A DNA stretch of 64,000 nt, from the NCBI RefSeq assembly GCF_900107775.1, contig NZ_FNRF01000005.1, positions 1 to 64,000 of the forward strand, written 5' to 3'. Each line of letters opens with the position of its first letter. Positions within the stretch are counted from its first letter, which is position 1. The position numbers were made by a program, and so were the translations under genes. This DNA is from Xylanibacter ruminicola. Its GTDB lineage: Bacteria > Bacteroidota > Bacteroidia > Bacteroidales > Bacteroidaceae. Positions 26,284-35,143 of the stretch are shown piece by piece. The notes beneath the pieces are model-generated. The model searched no databases, was not told where the DNA came from, and saw only the letters and a program-made list of their open reading frames with translations.

Positions 26284-27498
26284 ATGAAACAACTAGCGCT
26301 TATTATCATGCTGATGGTTCCGATGGTGGCACTGGCACAACAGACTACTGTAGGTGGAACCGTTATCGACGAGAAATCTGGGCGCCCATTGCCCCAGGTA
26401 AGTGTTTCAGCAGGCCGCATCTCAGTGGTCACTAATGAGGATGGTGCCTTCCTTCTAAAACTGGGCGATAAGCCCGCAAACATCACGGTATCGCACCTAG
26501 GTTACAAAACCAAGAAAGTGGCATTGCGCGCAGGCGAGACCGAGAATCTGAAGATAAAACTTCAACCCACCGCCATACTACTGCGCGAGGTGGTGATACG
26601 TACTGGTAACCCACGCGACATAGTAGACATCGCCATCAAGAAGATTCCCGAGAACTACAGTCGCCAGCCCGAGCTGCTCAAGGCGTTCTATCGCGAAACA
26701 GCCATGAAGCGCAAGCACTTCATCTACGTGGCCGAGGGTGTGGAGGACATGTACAAGACCAGTTACACACGCGGTATAGGCCGCGATAGAGTGGCTATCA
26801 TCAAAGGTCGCCGACTGCTCAGTCAGAAACAGGGCGACACCTTGGGTTTAAAGGTCATGGGCGGACCAGTGCTACCTGTACAGCTCGATGTGGTTAAGAA
26901 CAGCGAGTTACTACTCAACCAGGAGGACATGGATGCCTACAGCTACAGCTGGGGCACCCCCGAGATGATCAACGACCGCCTGCAGATGGTGGTTCTGATG
27001 GAGCCTCTCTTCCCAAAGGAGTACGCGCTGTATCACGGCAAACTGTATATCGACAACGAGCGTCTGGCATTTACCCGTATCGAGCTCAGTCTCGACATGA
27101 GCGACAAGGAGAAAGCCACCCGCACCATGCTGGTACGCAAGCCGTTCGGTGTAAAATTCAAGCCACGCGAGCTGTCGTGTGTAGTCGATTATCGCTATAC
27201 CGACGGTGTTACCCGCATCAGCTATCTGCGTAACACCTTTAAGTTCAACTGCGACTGGAAGAAACGTCTGTTCAGCACATCGTTTACCGCCACCTGCGAG
27301 ATGGCCGTTACCGATAGCCAGTCCGAAGGTGTACAGCCCATCGTCAGTCGCAACTCGTTCGACTCGCACGATGCCTATTACGACAAGGTAGAATATTTTA
27401 TGGATCCAGAATACTGGAACAACTACAACATTATAGAACCCTCAGAATCGCTGGATAAAGCGATACGCAAACTGGTATCAACTTACCAGCGCAATTGA
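26284..27498 (+). CDS. Secreted protein with carboxypeptidase-regulatory-like domain
   Basis: A 404-residue exported protein. The signal peptide ends near residue 19 (MVPMVALAQQ). Residues about 22-100 form a CarboxypepD-regulatory-like beta sandwich (GGTVIDEKSGRPLPQVSV, then ITVSHLGYKTKKV). The rest resembles the first part of DUF5686-type outer-membrane-associated proteins (YSRQPELLKAFYRETAMKRK). The beta-barrel half of long DUF5686 proteins is absent. It is probably periplasmic or surface-associated, and the function is unknown. dacB starts 17 bases downstream, so the two may share a transcript. Confidence 0.7.
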   Translation: MKQLALIIMLMVPMVALAQQTTVGGTVIDEKSGRPLPQVSVSAGRISVVTNEDGAFLLKLGDKPANITVSHLGYKTKKVALRAGETENLKIKLQPTAILLREVVIRTGNPRDIVDIAIKKIPENYSRQPELLKAFYRETAMKRKHFIYVAEGVEDMYKTSYTRGIGRDRVAIIKGRRLLSQKQGDTLGLKVMGGPVLPVQLDVVKNSELLLNQEDMDAYSYSWGTPEMINDRLQMVVLMEPLFPKEYALYHGKLYIDNERLAFTRIELSLDMSDKEKATRTMLVRKPFGVKFKPRELSCVVDYRYTDGVTRISYLRNTFKFNCDWKKRLFSTSFTATCEMAVTDSQSEGVQPIVSRNSFDSHDAYYDKVEYFMDPEYWNNYNIIEPSESLDKAIRKLVSTYQRN

Positions 27499-27515
27499 TT
27501 AGGTAGAAATTTAAA

Positions 27516-28745
27516 ATGAAGCAGAATATAAGGAATTGGATTTTTTCACTCTTATTGGCAGGTACGGTAGGCAGTTTGCAGGCGCAAACGGTCGATACAC
27601 TCGTAGTAGATACCTGCGCCACAGATACCATCGTTGAACTGCCCTGGCCACAGAACCTGCAGGCCCGGTTAGACACGCTTACCAACGACCGCATGTTCGA
27701 CTATACCCAACTGGGTCTGATGGTGTACGACATCACTGCCGACTCAACCCTTTACACCTATGGTGCCAAACAGATACTACGCCCGGCTTCAACCATGAAG
27801 CTGCTCACAGCCATCACCGCACTCGATCAGTTAGGCATTAAGCACAAGTTCCGCACCTCACTTTACTACACAGGCGAGGTGGTTGATAGCGTATTGGTAG
27901 GCGATCTGTATTGCGTAGGCGGTATGGACCCCTTGTTCGACACTACCGATATGAAGGCTTTCTCGGCCAGTGTTAAGGCATTAGGCATCCACACGGTGAA
28001 AGGCAAACTGGTAGATGTAAATACCTTTAAGGATCAGGACCTGCTTGGCGAAGGCTGGTGTTGGGATGATGATAACCCATCGCTCAGCTCACTGCTCATC
28101 AATGACAAGGACGATTTCATCAGTCAGTTCGCACAACAGCTCGACAAGGACAGCATCTTCCCCGATGGCCCTGCCGAATATGCAGCCCTGCCCAAGGATG
28201 CCGTTCTGCTGTGCCAGCGTAGCCACTCGTTAGAGGATGTACTCATACCGATGATGAAGGATAGCAACAACCTTTATGCCGAGTCGGTATTCTATCAGAT
28301 TGGTGCTGCAACAGGTGCACGCCCAGCCAAGTCGTCGCATGCCCGCAACGCCATCAAGCGCACCCTGCATAAGGCCGGCATCACAGGTTCGCATTATAAG
28401 ATAGCCGATGGTAGTGGACTCTCGCTTTACAACTACGTAACCGCCGAGTTGCTTACCAAACTGCTGGTTTATGCCTATCGCCACCCCAGCATCTATCGCT
28501 ACCTGTACGTATCGTTACCCGTAGCTGGCGAGGATGGCACACTCAAGAAACGCATGAAGGATACCCCCGCACAAATCAGCGTGCGTGCCAAAACGGGTAC
28601 CCTCACCGGCATATCATCGTTGGCAGGCTATGCCGTAGCCACCAACAACCACGTGTTGGCATTTGCCATCATCAATCAAGGCGTTATGAAGAACGATCAA
28701 GGACGTAACTTTCAGGATAAAGTATGCACAGCGATGTGCAAATGA
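27516..28745 (+). CDS. dacB: D-alanyl-D-alanine carboxypeptidase/endopeptidase (PBP4, S13 family)
   Basis: A 409-residue periplasmic penicillin-binding protein that trims peptidoglycan cross-links and pentapeptides. After the signal peptide (residues 1-24) come the three active-site motifs: SxxK as STMK with Ser92 and Lys95, SNN in MKDSNNLYAES near 250, and KTG in VRAKTGTLTG near 360. It is shorter than E. coli DacB because the inserted domain between SxxK and SNN is reduced. It follows the upstream gene by 17 bases. Confidence 0.88.
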   Translation: MKQNIRNWIFSLLLAGTVGSLQAQTVDTLVVDTCATDTIVELPWPQNLQARLDTLTNDRMFDYTQLGLMVYDITADSTLYTYGAKQILRPASTMKLLTAITALDQLGIKHKFRTSLYYTGEVVDSVLVGDLYCVGGMDPLFDTTDMKAFSASVKALGIHTVKGKLVDVNTFKDQDLLGEGWCWDDDNPSLSSLLINDKDDFISQFAQQLDKDSIFPDGPAEYAALPKDAVLLCQRSHSLEDVLIPMMKDSNNLYAESVFYQIGAATGARPAKSSHARNAIKRTLHKAGITGSHYKIADGSGLSLYNYVTAELLTKLLVYAYRHPSIYRYLYVSLPVAGEDGTLKKRMKDTPAQISVRAKTGTLTGISSLAGYAVATNNHVLAFAIINQGVMKNDQGRNFQDKVCTAMCK

Positions 28746-28802
28746 CATTAAACATGAAACATTAAAAATTAAAGATTAAACATTAAAAGATTAACGATTA
28801 TC
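28746..28802 (+). repeat. Heptad AT-rich repeat upstream of serB
   Basis: Nearly the whole gap between dacB and serB is made of seven-base units: CATTAAA, CATGAAA, CATTAAA, AATTAAA, GATTAAA, CATTAAA with one extra A, GATTAAC, GATTATC. The serB ATG follows at once. Confidence 0.65.
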
Positions 28803-30032
28803 ATGAAGAAAGAGCAGATACTAGTAAGAATTACAGGTCAGGATCGCCCAGGCCTTACCGCCTCAGTGATGGGCATCCTCGCAAAATACGATGCACAGAT
28901 TCTCGACATCGGCCAGGCCGATATTCACTCTACCCTGTCGTTGGGTATCCTCATCCGTATGGACGAGACCAACTCGGGTCAGGTGATGAAGGAGTTGCTT
29001 TTCAAGGCCACCGAGTTGGGTGTGCAGATAGGTTTCTCGCCTATTAGCGACAATGAGTATGAGGACTGGGTAGGTCATCAGGGTAAAAACCGTTACATTC
29101 TCACCGTGATGGGTCGCCAGTTAGAGGCACGTCAGATTGAGGCCGCTACCTCGGTGATTGCCGAGCAGGGATTGAATATCGACTCCATCATCCGTCTCAC
29201 CGGACGTAAGAGCATCAAGAACCCCGCCAAGCACACCCGTGCCTGTATCGAGTTCTCGCTGCGTGGCGAGCCCAAGGACCGTCAGGAAATGCAGTCGAAA
29301 CTGATGAAGCTGTCGAGCGAGATGGAGATCGACTTCTCGTTCCAGCTCGATGATATGTTCCGTCGCATGCGCCGTCTAATCTGTTTCGATATGGACTCTA
29401 CACTGATTCAGACCGAGTGTATCGACGAGCTGGCCGAGCGCAATGGCGTAGGTGCACAGGTACGCGCCATCACCGAGAGTGCCATGCGTGGCGAGATCGA
29501 TTTTAAGGAGAGTTTCACCCGTCGTGTCAGTCTGCTTAAGGGTCTCGACGTAAGCGTGATGCAGGAGATAGCCGAAAAACTGCCTATCACCGAGGGTGTT
29601 GATCGCCTGATGACCACCCTGAAGCGTTATGGATATAAGATTGCCATTCTCTCAGGAGGATTCACTTACTTTGGCGAATACCTGCAGCGCCGTTATGGCA
29701 TCGATTATGTATATGCTAACGAACTGGAGATTGGCCCCGACGGGAAGCTCACAGGTCGTTATGTGGGCGAGATAGTAGATGGCCATCGCAAGGCCGAACT
29801 TCTGAAGTTGATCGCCCAGGTTGAGAAGGTGAACCTGGCACAGACCATTGCCGTGGGCGATGGTGCCAACGACCTGCCAATGATCTCTGAGGCTGGTTTG
29901 GGTATCGCTTTCCACGCCAAGCCCCGTGTGGTGGCCAATGCCGAACAGAGCATTAACACCATCGGACTTGATGGCGTACTCTATTTCTTAGGATTCAAGG
30001 ATTCGTATCTTGGCGACCAAGGTGTGATGTAA
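28803..30032 (+). CDS. serB: Phosphoserine phosphatase SerB with N-terminal ACT domains
   Basis: A 409-residue enzyme of the last step of serine synthesis. Residues about 5-175 hold two ACT-like regulatory domains (ILVRITGQDRPGLTASVMG; RYILTVMGRQLEARQIEA). The HAD phosphatase domain follows with nucleophile Asp196 and Asp198 in FDMDSTLIQTE, Ser in ILSGGFTYF, and the VGDGANDLPMI motif. The N-terminal ACT pair suggests feedback control by an amino acid. The stop codon is directly followed by the mutY ATG. Confidence 0.93.
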   Translation: MKKEQILVRITGQDRPGLTASVMGILAKYDAQILDIGQADIHSTLSLGILIRMDETNSGQVMKELLFKATELGVQIGFSPISDNEYEDWVGHQGKNRYILTVMGRQLEARQIEAATSVIAEQGLNIDSIIRLTGRKSIKNPAKHTRACIEFSLRGEPKDRQEMQSKLMKLSSEMEIDFSFQLDDMFRRMRRLICFDMDSTLIQTECIDELAERNGVGAQVRAITESAMRGEIDFKESFTRRVSLLKGLDVSVMQEIAEKLPITEGVDRLMTTLKRYGYKIAILSGGFTYFGEYLQRRYGIDYVYANELEIGPDGKLTGRYVGEIVDGHRKAELLKLIAQVEKVNLAQTIAVGDGANDLPMISEAGLGIAFHAKPRVVANAEQSINTIGLDGVLYFLGFKDSYLGDQGVM

Positions 30033-31073
30033 ATGAACGCGGATTTTTCTACTACACTACTAAAATGGTATCAGGAATATGGTCGTGATTTGCCCTGGCG
30101 GCAAACTCACGATCCATACGCCATATGGCTCTCAGAAATCATCCTACAGCAAACGCAAGTAAAACAGGGCTGGGACTACTGGACCCGCTTTATGCACCGC
30201 TGGTCCACCGTAGAGGCACTCGCGTCGGCTACCGAGGATGAGGTGCTACGCGAGTGGCAGGGGCTGGGTTACTACAGTCGTGCCCGCAACCTGCACTTTG
30301 CCGCTAAGCAGATTGTGGCCATGGGGCATTTCCCTGATACGTTAGAGGACATCAAGAAGCTGAAAGGCGTGGGTGATTACACCGCCGCGGCCATCGCCAG
30401 CTTTGCCTTTGGCATCCCTGCAGCAGTGGTCGATGGCAACGTTTATCGTGTGCTCGCCCGCCACTTCGGCATCGATACCCCCATCAACACCACCGAGGGC
30501 AAAAAACTCTTCGCCGCCATGGCCCAGGAATTACTCCCTGCTGGCCAATCTCCATCCTCCGTTGTCCTTCCTCCTTCCTCGCAATACAATCAGGCCATCA
30601 TGGACTTCGGTGCCATCCAATGCACCCCAGCCTCGCCCAACTGCATGTTCTGTCCGCTCATCGAATCCTGCATCGCTTTCCGCGAAAACCGTGTGGCAGA
30701 ACTCCCCGTGAAACTCAAAACGCTCAAGGTAACCGAGCGCCACCTTTCGTACATATATATAAAATGTAATGGCGAAACAGCCATCCATCGTCGTGGTCCT
30801 GGCGACATTTGGCAAGGACTGTGGGAACCTCTGCTTGTCGATGAGCAACAGCTCTCGCAATTCTCTCATCACTATTCGCTACGTCTTGTTAAAAAAGGCG
30901 TTAAGCACGTGCTTACCCATCGCGTACTCTTTGCCGACTTCTATTTATTAGAAACGACAACAAAACCTACACTACCTAATGATTACGTCTGGATTCTAGA
31001 ATCAGACATCGACAACTATGCTCTACCCCGACTCATTGAGATAATGATCGAACATATTACAAGCAAAATTTAA
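30033..31073 (+). CDS. mutY: A/G-specific adenine DNA glycosylase MutY
   Basis: A 346-residue repair enzyme that removes adenine opposite 8-oxoguanine. It has catalytic Glu35 in SEIILQQTQV, the helix-hairpin-helix LKGVGDYTAAAI, catalytic Asp in VDGNVYRV, the 4Fe-4S ligands Cys-X6-Cys-X2-Cys-X5-Cys in CTPASPNCMFCPLIESC, and the C-terminal NUDIX-like domain. Odd: a segment rich in Pro and Ser (AGQSPSSVVLPPSS) is inserted just before YNQAIMDFGA. It is encoded by a pyrimidine-rich run at about 30537-30585 that looks like an expansion. Translation is probably coupled to serB. Confidence 0.93.
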   Translation: MNADFSTTLLKWYQEYGRDLPWRQTHDPYAIWLSEIILQQTQVKQGWDYWTRFMHRWSTVEALASATEDEVLREWQGLGYYSRARNLHFAAKQIVAMGHFPDTLEDIKKLKGVGDYTAAAIASFAFGIPAAVVDGNVYRVLARHFGIDTPINTTEGKKLFAAMAQELLPAGQSPSSVVLPPSSQYNQAIMDFGAIQCTPASPNCMFCPLIESCIAFRENRVAELPVKLKTLKVTERHLSYIYIKCNGETAIHRRGPGDIWQGLWEPLLVDEQQLSQFSHHYSLRLVKKGVKHVLTHRVLFADFYLLETTTKPTLPNDYVWILESDIDNYALPRLIEIMIEHITSKI

Positions 31074-31079
31074 TCTATT

Positions 31080-32228
31080 ATGAAAAAACTGACATGGCTG
31101 ATGGCTGTTGGACTATCACTATCCACAGCCGTCTGGGCACAGGAGGAGCCCAAACTCATTGTAAAACCCTCTGGACGCATCCTGATGGATGCGACGTACG
31201 TACATGCTGACCATCAGGGAGACGACCTGCGTAGCGGTGTTGGAATCCCCGACATGCGCGTAGGTGTAGGCTTCACCTACGGTCAGTGGAAAGGAAAAAT
31301 CGACATGGGCTACGCCTATGGCAAGGTAAACATGAAAGACGTATGGATACAATACGACTTCGACAAGCAGAACTTTGTACGTGGTGGTTACTTCATCCAC
31401 CAATACGGCTATCAGAGTTGTACCAGCTCGTCGTTCAAGGAAACCATGGAGGAGCCTCAAAGCAATGCCGTATTCAACAACGATCGTATGCCAGGTGTGA
31501 TGTTCGAGCATACCGATGCCAAGACCCTGGCCACACTCAGTTTGGTAGTAGAGACCGATGCGATGAAGCAGACTACCGATAAGACGGGCGACGAGGCCGT
31601 AGGCGCACTCACCCGTTTGGTTTACCATCCTCACACCGAGCGTGGCAACATGTTCCATATAGGTATCAGTGGTGGTATCGAAGGCGCCCGTTATAGTAGC
31701 GACCCTGCATTGAATCACAAGCAGTTCACACTCGCCAGTCGCTGGCCCATGCGTGTGGCTAAAGTCACAGCCCAGGAGGCCGTGATTACCGATGCCAAGG
31801 TAATGTATAAGTTCACCCCCGAGGTGCTCTACTCAAGTGGTCGCTTTGCCGTAGCCGCCCAGTACTTCTGGAACCGCATCAACCGCTCAAACGGTTTGCA
31901 CAGCTTTACAGGCACAGGTGCCTATGTGACCCTGCGTGGACTGATTAAGGGTCGCAACTACAGTTACACCATGAACGATGGCGGACTGGCCATCCCCGAT
32001 CCAGGTAATATGGAGCTCTGTCTGCAGTACAACTACACCTCGCTATCCGATGCCAGCGCAGGCATCCGCGGTGGCTATCTTAACGATTGGGCGCTTACCT
32101 ACAATTACTACCCCAACAAGTACATGATCTGGCGTATTCGCGCCTCACTCACCAAGGTTACCAATCGCAGCGGTTTCGATGACAACAACGTCAGCATCCT
32201 CGAGACCCGTTTTCAAGTAAAGTTCTAA
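31080..32228 (+). CDS. Outer-membrane porin-like protein
   Basis: A 382-residue protein with a signal peptide ending at about residue 20 (STAVWAQEE) and a mature part of alternating amphipathic strands ending in Phe (SILETRFQVKF), the pattern of an outer-membrane beta barrel. The start of the mature part (KPSGRILMDATYV) and repeated segments resemble phosphate-selective or OprO/P-like porins of Bacteroidetes. No specificity can be read. It lies 6 bases after mutY and 27 bases before an acid phosphatase gene. A role in phosphate-compound uptake together with that enzyme is an inference from context only. Confidence 0.7.
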   Translation: MKKLTWLMAVGLSLSTAVWAQEEPKLIVKPSGRILMDATYVHADHQGDDLRSGVGIPDMRVGVGFTYGQWKGKIDMGYAYGKVNMKDVWIQYDFDKQNFVRGGYFIHQYGYQSCTSSSFKETMEEPQSNAVFNNDRMPGVMFEHTDAKTLATLSLVVETDAMKQTTDKTGDEAVGALTRLVYHPHTERGNMFHIGISGGIEGARYSSDPALNHKQFTLASRWPMRVAKVTAQEAVITDAKVMYKFTPEVLYSSGRFAVAAQYFWNRINRSNGLHSFTGTGAYVTLRGLIKGRNYSYTMNDGGLAIPDPGNMELCLQYNYTSLSDASAGIRGGYLNDWALTYNYYPNKYMIWRIRASLTKVTNRSGFDDNNVSILETRFQVKF

Positions 32229-32255
32229 TTTATTAACAATCTAAATCCCAAAGTT

Positions 32256-33020
32256 ATGAAAAAAATCATGATGATGGCGGTACTAATGGTAGCCGCAGTA
32301 AGTGCACACGCACAGAGTAAAGCCGAACCGTATTTCACCAGCAAGGAGATGCCCGACATGCTGAAATGGTGCCCTGCACCACCCGACACAGTTGGCCCGC
32401 ATTTTGCCTACGACATCATGCAGTACTTCTGGGGCAAGGAGATGCGCAACAATAAGGAGCGTGCCGACATTGCCGTCCGTGATGCCGTGTACGGACTGGA
32501 CTGTATTATCCGTGAGTTCAGCGAGCCTTTCGGTCTGAATATCTCGATGGAAGAAACCCCTGAGATTTATAAGGTGTTACGCGATGGTACCGCCACCTGC
32601 GATATTATCTGTCAACTGCCCAAACGCTACTACATGCGCAAACGTCCGTTTATGCGATTCAACGAGCCAACACTCTATCCTGCCGACGAGCCCCATCTGC
32701 GCACCAATGGCAGTTATCCTTCGGGCCACACCCTGTTAGGCTGGAGTTCGGCCCTGCTGCTATCAGAGATTAACCCCGATCGTGCCGATACCATCCTGGC
32801 TCGTGGTTATATGTATGGCGAGAGTCGTGTGATTGTAGGTGCTCACTGGCAGAGCGATGTTGATGCCGCCCGCTTGGCCGCCTCAGCCGCCTATGCCCGC
32901 CTGCATACCAGCGAGCGTTTCCTCACCCAGATGCGTTTAGCCCGCCAGGAGTTTCGTGTTGTTACAGGCACAGCTACACCGGCCGAGATCAAAGCCTACA
33001 AAAAGGCTCATAAGAAATAA
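32256..33020 (+). CDS. Secreted PAP2-type (class A) acid phosphatase
   Basis: A 254-residue periplasmic phosphatase with signal peptide MKKIMMMAVLMVAAVSAHAQ. The three PAP2 motifs are present: the first as KRPFMRFNEP, the second as NGSYPSGHTLLGW with the catalytic His, the third as ESRVIVGAHWQSDVDAAR with the nucleophile His. This is the PhoN-like nonspecific acid phosphatase arrangement. It follows the porin gene by 27 bases and ends at a strong hairpin terminator. Confidence 0.9.
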   Translation: MKKIMMMAVLMVAAVSAHAQSKAEPYFTSKEMPDMLKWCPAPPDTVGPHFAYDIMQYFWGKEMRNNKERADIAVRDAVYGLDCIIREFSEPFGLNISMEETPEIYKVLRDGTATCDIICQLPKRYYMRKRPFMRFNEPTLYPADEPHLRTNGSYPSGHTLLGWSSALLLSEINPDRADTILARGYMYGESRVIVGAHWQSDVDAARLAASAAYARLHTSERFLTQMRLARQEFRVVTGTATPAEIKAYKKAHKK

Positions 33021-33026
33021 AGAAGT

Positions 33027-33060
33027 AAAACCGCGTAAATCACGCGGTTTTATTTTTTAA
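33027..33060. terminator. Bidirectional hairpin terminator
   Basis: A 10-base perfect stem AAAACCGCGT/ACGCGGTTTT with a 5-base loop (33027-33051) is followed by a T-rich stretch on the plus strand. It serves the phosphatase operon and also overlaps the stop codon of the convergent minus-strand gene. Confidence 0.8.
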
Positions 33061-33525
33061 GTACTCAGCAAAAATCCTCGCTGCACTCTCCACTTTCGCA
33101 GCACAGGGACGCGACTTGTAATATTCCGCAGTACGCTCCGAAGCCACATAATTGTTGTGTGCTTTCTCGTAGCCTTTCAGGCCGAGAATCTCTGCGCAGA
33201 TGATACTGCCATTCTCCTCCTTCGATTTGGCCAGCAAATCCTGCACCACCTTATAGCAGGCCGATTTGCCCTCGCGGTCGCTACCTTCTGTCTGTCCGCA
33301 GTCCAGCCCCACCAGCATCACGATGCCCGACACAGCGCCGCACATCATCCTCAAGCGACCCACACCGCCACCAAAACCGGCAGCTATCTTCTTGGCCAAT
33401 GTATCATCAAGTCCATACAAGTCAGCAAATGCCGCCACCACACTCTGGCAACAGCCATACCCTTGCATAAAATTATCTACTGCACGATTAACTCTCTCGT
33501 CTAATTCCTTATCTGTCATCATCAA
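33040..33525 (-). CDS. C_GCAxxG_C_C family protein
   Basis: A 161-residue cytoplasmic protein with the Cys pattern of the C_GCAxxG_C_C family: GCCQSVVAAF near 20, then MMCGAVSGIVMLVGL with the CGAxxG core, and later SACYK, IICAEIL and RPCAAKV. The family is thought to bind a metal or redox cofactor, and its reaction is not known. The start could be any of three successive Met codons. It overlaps the remnant adenine deaminase gene upstream by four bases, so they form one transcript. The stop codon lies within the stem of the shared terminator. Confidence 0.8.
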   Translation of the reverse strand: MMMTDKELDERVNRAVDNFMQGYGCCQSVVAAFADLYGLDDTLAKKIAAGFGGGVGRLRMMCGAVSGIVMLVGLDCGQTEGSDREGKSACYKVVQDLLAKSKEENGSIICAEILGLKGYEKAHNNYVASERTAEYYKSRPCAAKVESAARIFAEYLKNKTA

Positions 33526-33941
33526 TATATTGCTTTAAAATTCTTTGTATCCATCAGGTGCTTGTCGGTCATCTTGATGTCGGGGATAACAGGCAGACAC
33601 ATAAATGCCATCGTGATAAATGGCGACTTCATCTGGCATCCTATCTTCTTCACCATCTCCTGTATGCACAGCGTACGGAAGGCAATCTCATGCGGGTCGG
33701 CTACAACACCTATCGTACCATGACTCACCGCTATGCGCGCAAACTTATGGGGCACCATCATGCTGCTCTCTATGTGCACGTGACTATCTATAAAACCCGG
33801 CATCACATATCCCCAAGGCTTCTCCTGTTCAGGCAGTGTGCAGCGTTTCACTTCAGCTATTTTTCCATTTTTGATAACCACTTCGCCATCAAAAATCTCA
33901 CGTCGCACTACGTCAACAATATGTCCTTTCACGCTGTCCAT
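33522..33941 (-). pseudogene. ade: Adenine deaminase remnant with large in-frame internal deletion
   Basis: The 139 codons join two recognisable ends of adenine deaminase. Residues about 1-90 are the N-terminus up to the metal-binding stretch (GFIDSHVHIESSMMVPHKFA, then GVVADPHEIA). Residues about 91-139 resemble the extreme C-terminus (SPFITMAFMCLPVIPDIKMTD). Full-length enzymes have roughly 540-590 residues, so about 400 central residues, including most metal and substrate ligands, are missing without a frame break. Activity is very unlikely. The remnant is still placed as an operon gene, overlapping its downstream neighbour by four bases. Confidence 0.8.
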
Positions 33942-33970
33942 AGTTTTTCCTCCTTATCTATATTAACGTC

Positions 33971-34345
33971 CTACCACCCTGATGGCAGCACGATGTTCTC
34001 CACTTCGTGAGCCTTGGCAAACAGGGGCGATATTTCCTCGTTGGTAAAGCCTGCGATACCGCAACCCACACGAGTTACCAGGAACGTCAGGTCAGGTCGG
34101 GTTTTAGCAAACTCTATGAATTCATCCACATAGGGTTTGATGGCATCTACGCCCCCATGCATTGTGGGAATGCCGTAGCTCTGTCCTTGCAGACCAACGC
34201 CCCGCCCCCAGATAGCACCAAACTTACGGTAGGCCAACAAGGCAGCCCCGCCACCATGCGCCCCAGCCAGGTTACTACCAAACACAAACACCTCGTTCTC
34301 ACCAAGCTCCGTTATCCGCTCCGGCGTCACTCTTTTCTGTTCCAT
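33971..34345 (-). CDS. A1S_2505-like protein with glycine-rich nucleotide-binding-like motif
   Basis: A 124-residue protein. The region EVFVFGSNLAGAHGGGAALL, followed by FGAIWGRGVGLQGQSYGIPT and FLVTRVGCGIAGF, is the signature of the family annotated as A1S_2505-like phage-related protein. Its glycine-rich layout resembles a macro-domain ADP-ribose pocket, which is my inference. The frame extends to 34402, but the ATG at 34345 (MEQKRVTPERI) lies properly 13 bases after the Fic gene and is preferred. The association with Fic may be functional, since both would handle nucleotide-type ligands. Confidence 0.65.
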   Translation of the reverse strand: MEQKRVTPERITELGENEVFVFGSNLAGAHGGGAALLAYRKFGAIWGRGVGLQGQSYGIPTMHGGVDAIKPYVDEFIEFAKTRPDLTFLVTRVGCGIAGFTNEEISPLFAKAHEVENIVLPSGW

Positions 34346-34358
34346 AAGCTTATTCTTT

Positions 34359-35138
34359 TTAGAAAAACATGGTTGGGATGCTATTCTTGCGTTTTTGGGC
34401 AAGTTCGTCTTTCATACGCTTGATAGCGGTCTGGAAAAAGAACGATACCAAAAACTCGTCAGTACCCTCTGTACGGATTTTCTTTAATGCAGAGATATAC
34501 GCTGAACGATCCTCAAGCTTCACAATCAACAGGGGATGACCGGCACGAAGCAGAATAAAGTTCGATAACAAACGTCCTGTACGTCCATTGCCATCACGGA
34601 AAGGATGCAGATATTCGTAGTAGCCATGGAACTTCGCTGCAACTATCATCGGATGCAGATTATCATCGATAGCCTTTTGAGTAGATGCCATCAAACTGGG
34701 TACTCTTGCTATCAGCGTTTCGTGGTCGCCAAATACCGTGTCGCCTGCCGCCATATCCTCGGTAGTATATTCGCCAGCAATGGCACCCTGAGCACGATAA
34801 GCAATGGTGTGCTCGGTCACCAAACGGTTAACCTCCTTCAGCAGTTCCTCATCAAAGGGATGCTCCAAGTTCTCAACCATATAGTCGAATGCACGGAAAT
34901 GGTCGGCCATTTCGGTACACTCCAACAACGAACGACCAACAGGAATCATGGCCATACCCTGTTCGCGCAGAATGCGGGTATCGTCAACCGTAAACGAGTT
35001 TCCCTCAATAGCACAAGAATGCGCAGAGAACAGAATCTCGTTATATTCCATCCACTGTTTCTTGCCCATCCTATCGGCAATCTTCTGTTGATACTCCTTT
35101 CGGATGCTCTCGTATTCTTTGATCTCGTCTTCAAACAT
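34359..35138 (-). CDS. Fic family protein (AMPylator type, self-inhibited)
   Basis: A 259-residue protein with a complete Fic core HPFRDGNGRTGR (178-189), the motif for transfer of AMP from ATP to a protein hydroxyl. An N-terminal inhibitory helix matches (S/T)xxxE(G/N) as SCAIEGN (Ser41, Glu45), so this is a class II, self-restrained Fic. There is no antitoxin-like partner, but an A1S_2505-like gene follows by 13 bases. The start at 35138 is set by the -7 element at 35144-35151; the open frame upstream to 35171 is not used. Confidence 0.87.
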   Translation of the reverse strand: MFEDEIKEYESIRKEYQQKIADRMGKKQWMEYNEILFSAHSCAIEGNSFTVDDTRILREQGMAMIPVGRSLLECTEMADHFRAFDYMVENLEHPFDEELLKEVNRLVTEHTIAYRAQGAIAGEYTTEDMAAGDTVFGDHETLIARVPSLMASTQKAIDDNLHPMIVAAKFHGYYEYLHPFRDGNGRTGRLLSNFILLRAGHPLLIVKLEDRSAYISALKKIRTEGTDEFLVSFFFQTAIKRMKDELAQKRKNSIPTMFF

Positions 35139-35143
35139 CGCTG

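Noticed and set aside
34403..34423. Extended N-termini of several listed frames (permease 1, helicase, etfB, A1S_2505-like, Fic, aquaporin, TlpA-like)
   Set aside because: In each case the extension covers the promoter or the preceding gene, so the inner ATG was used.
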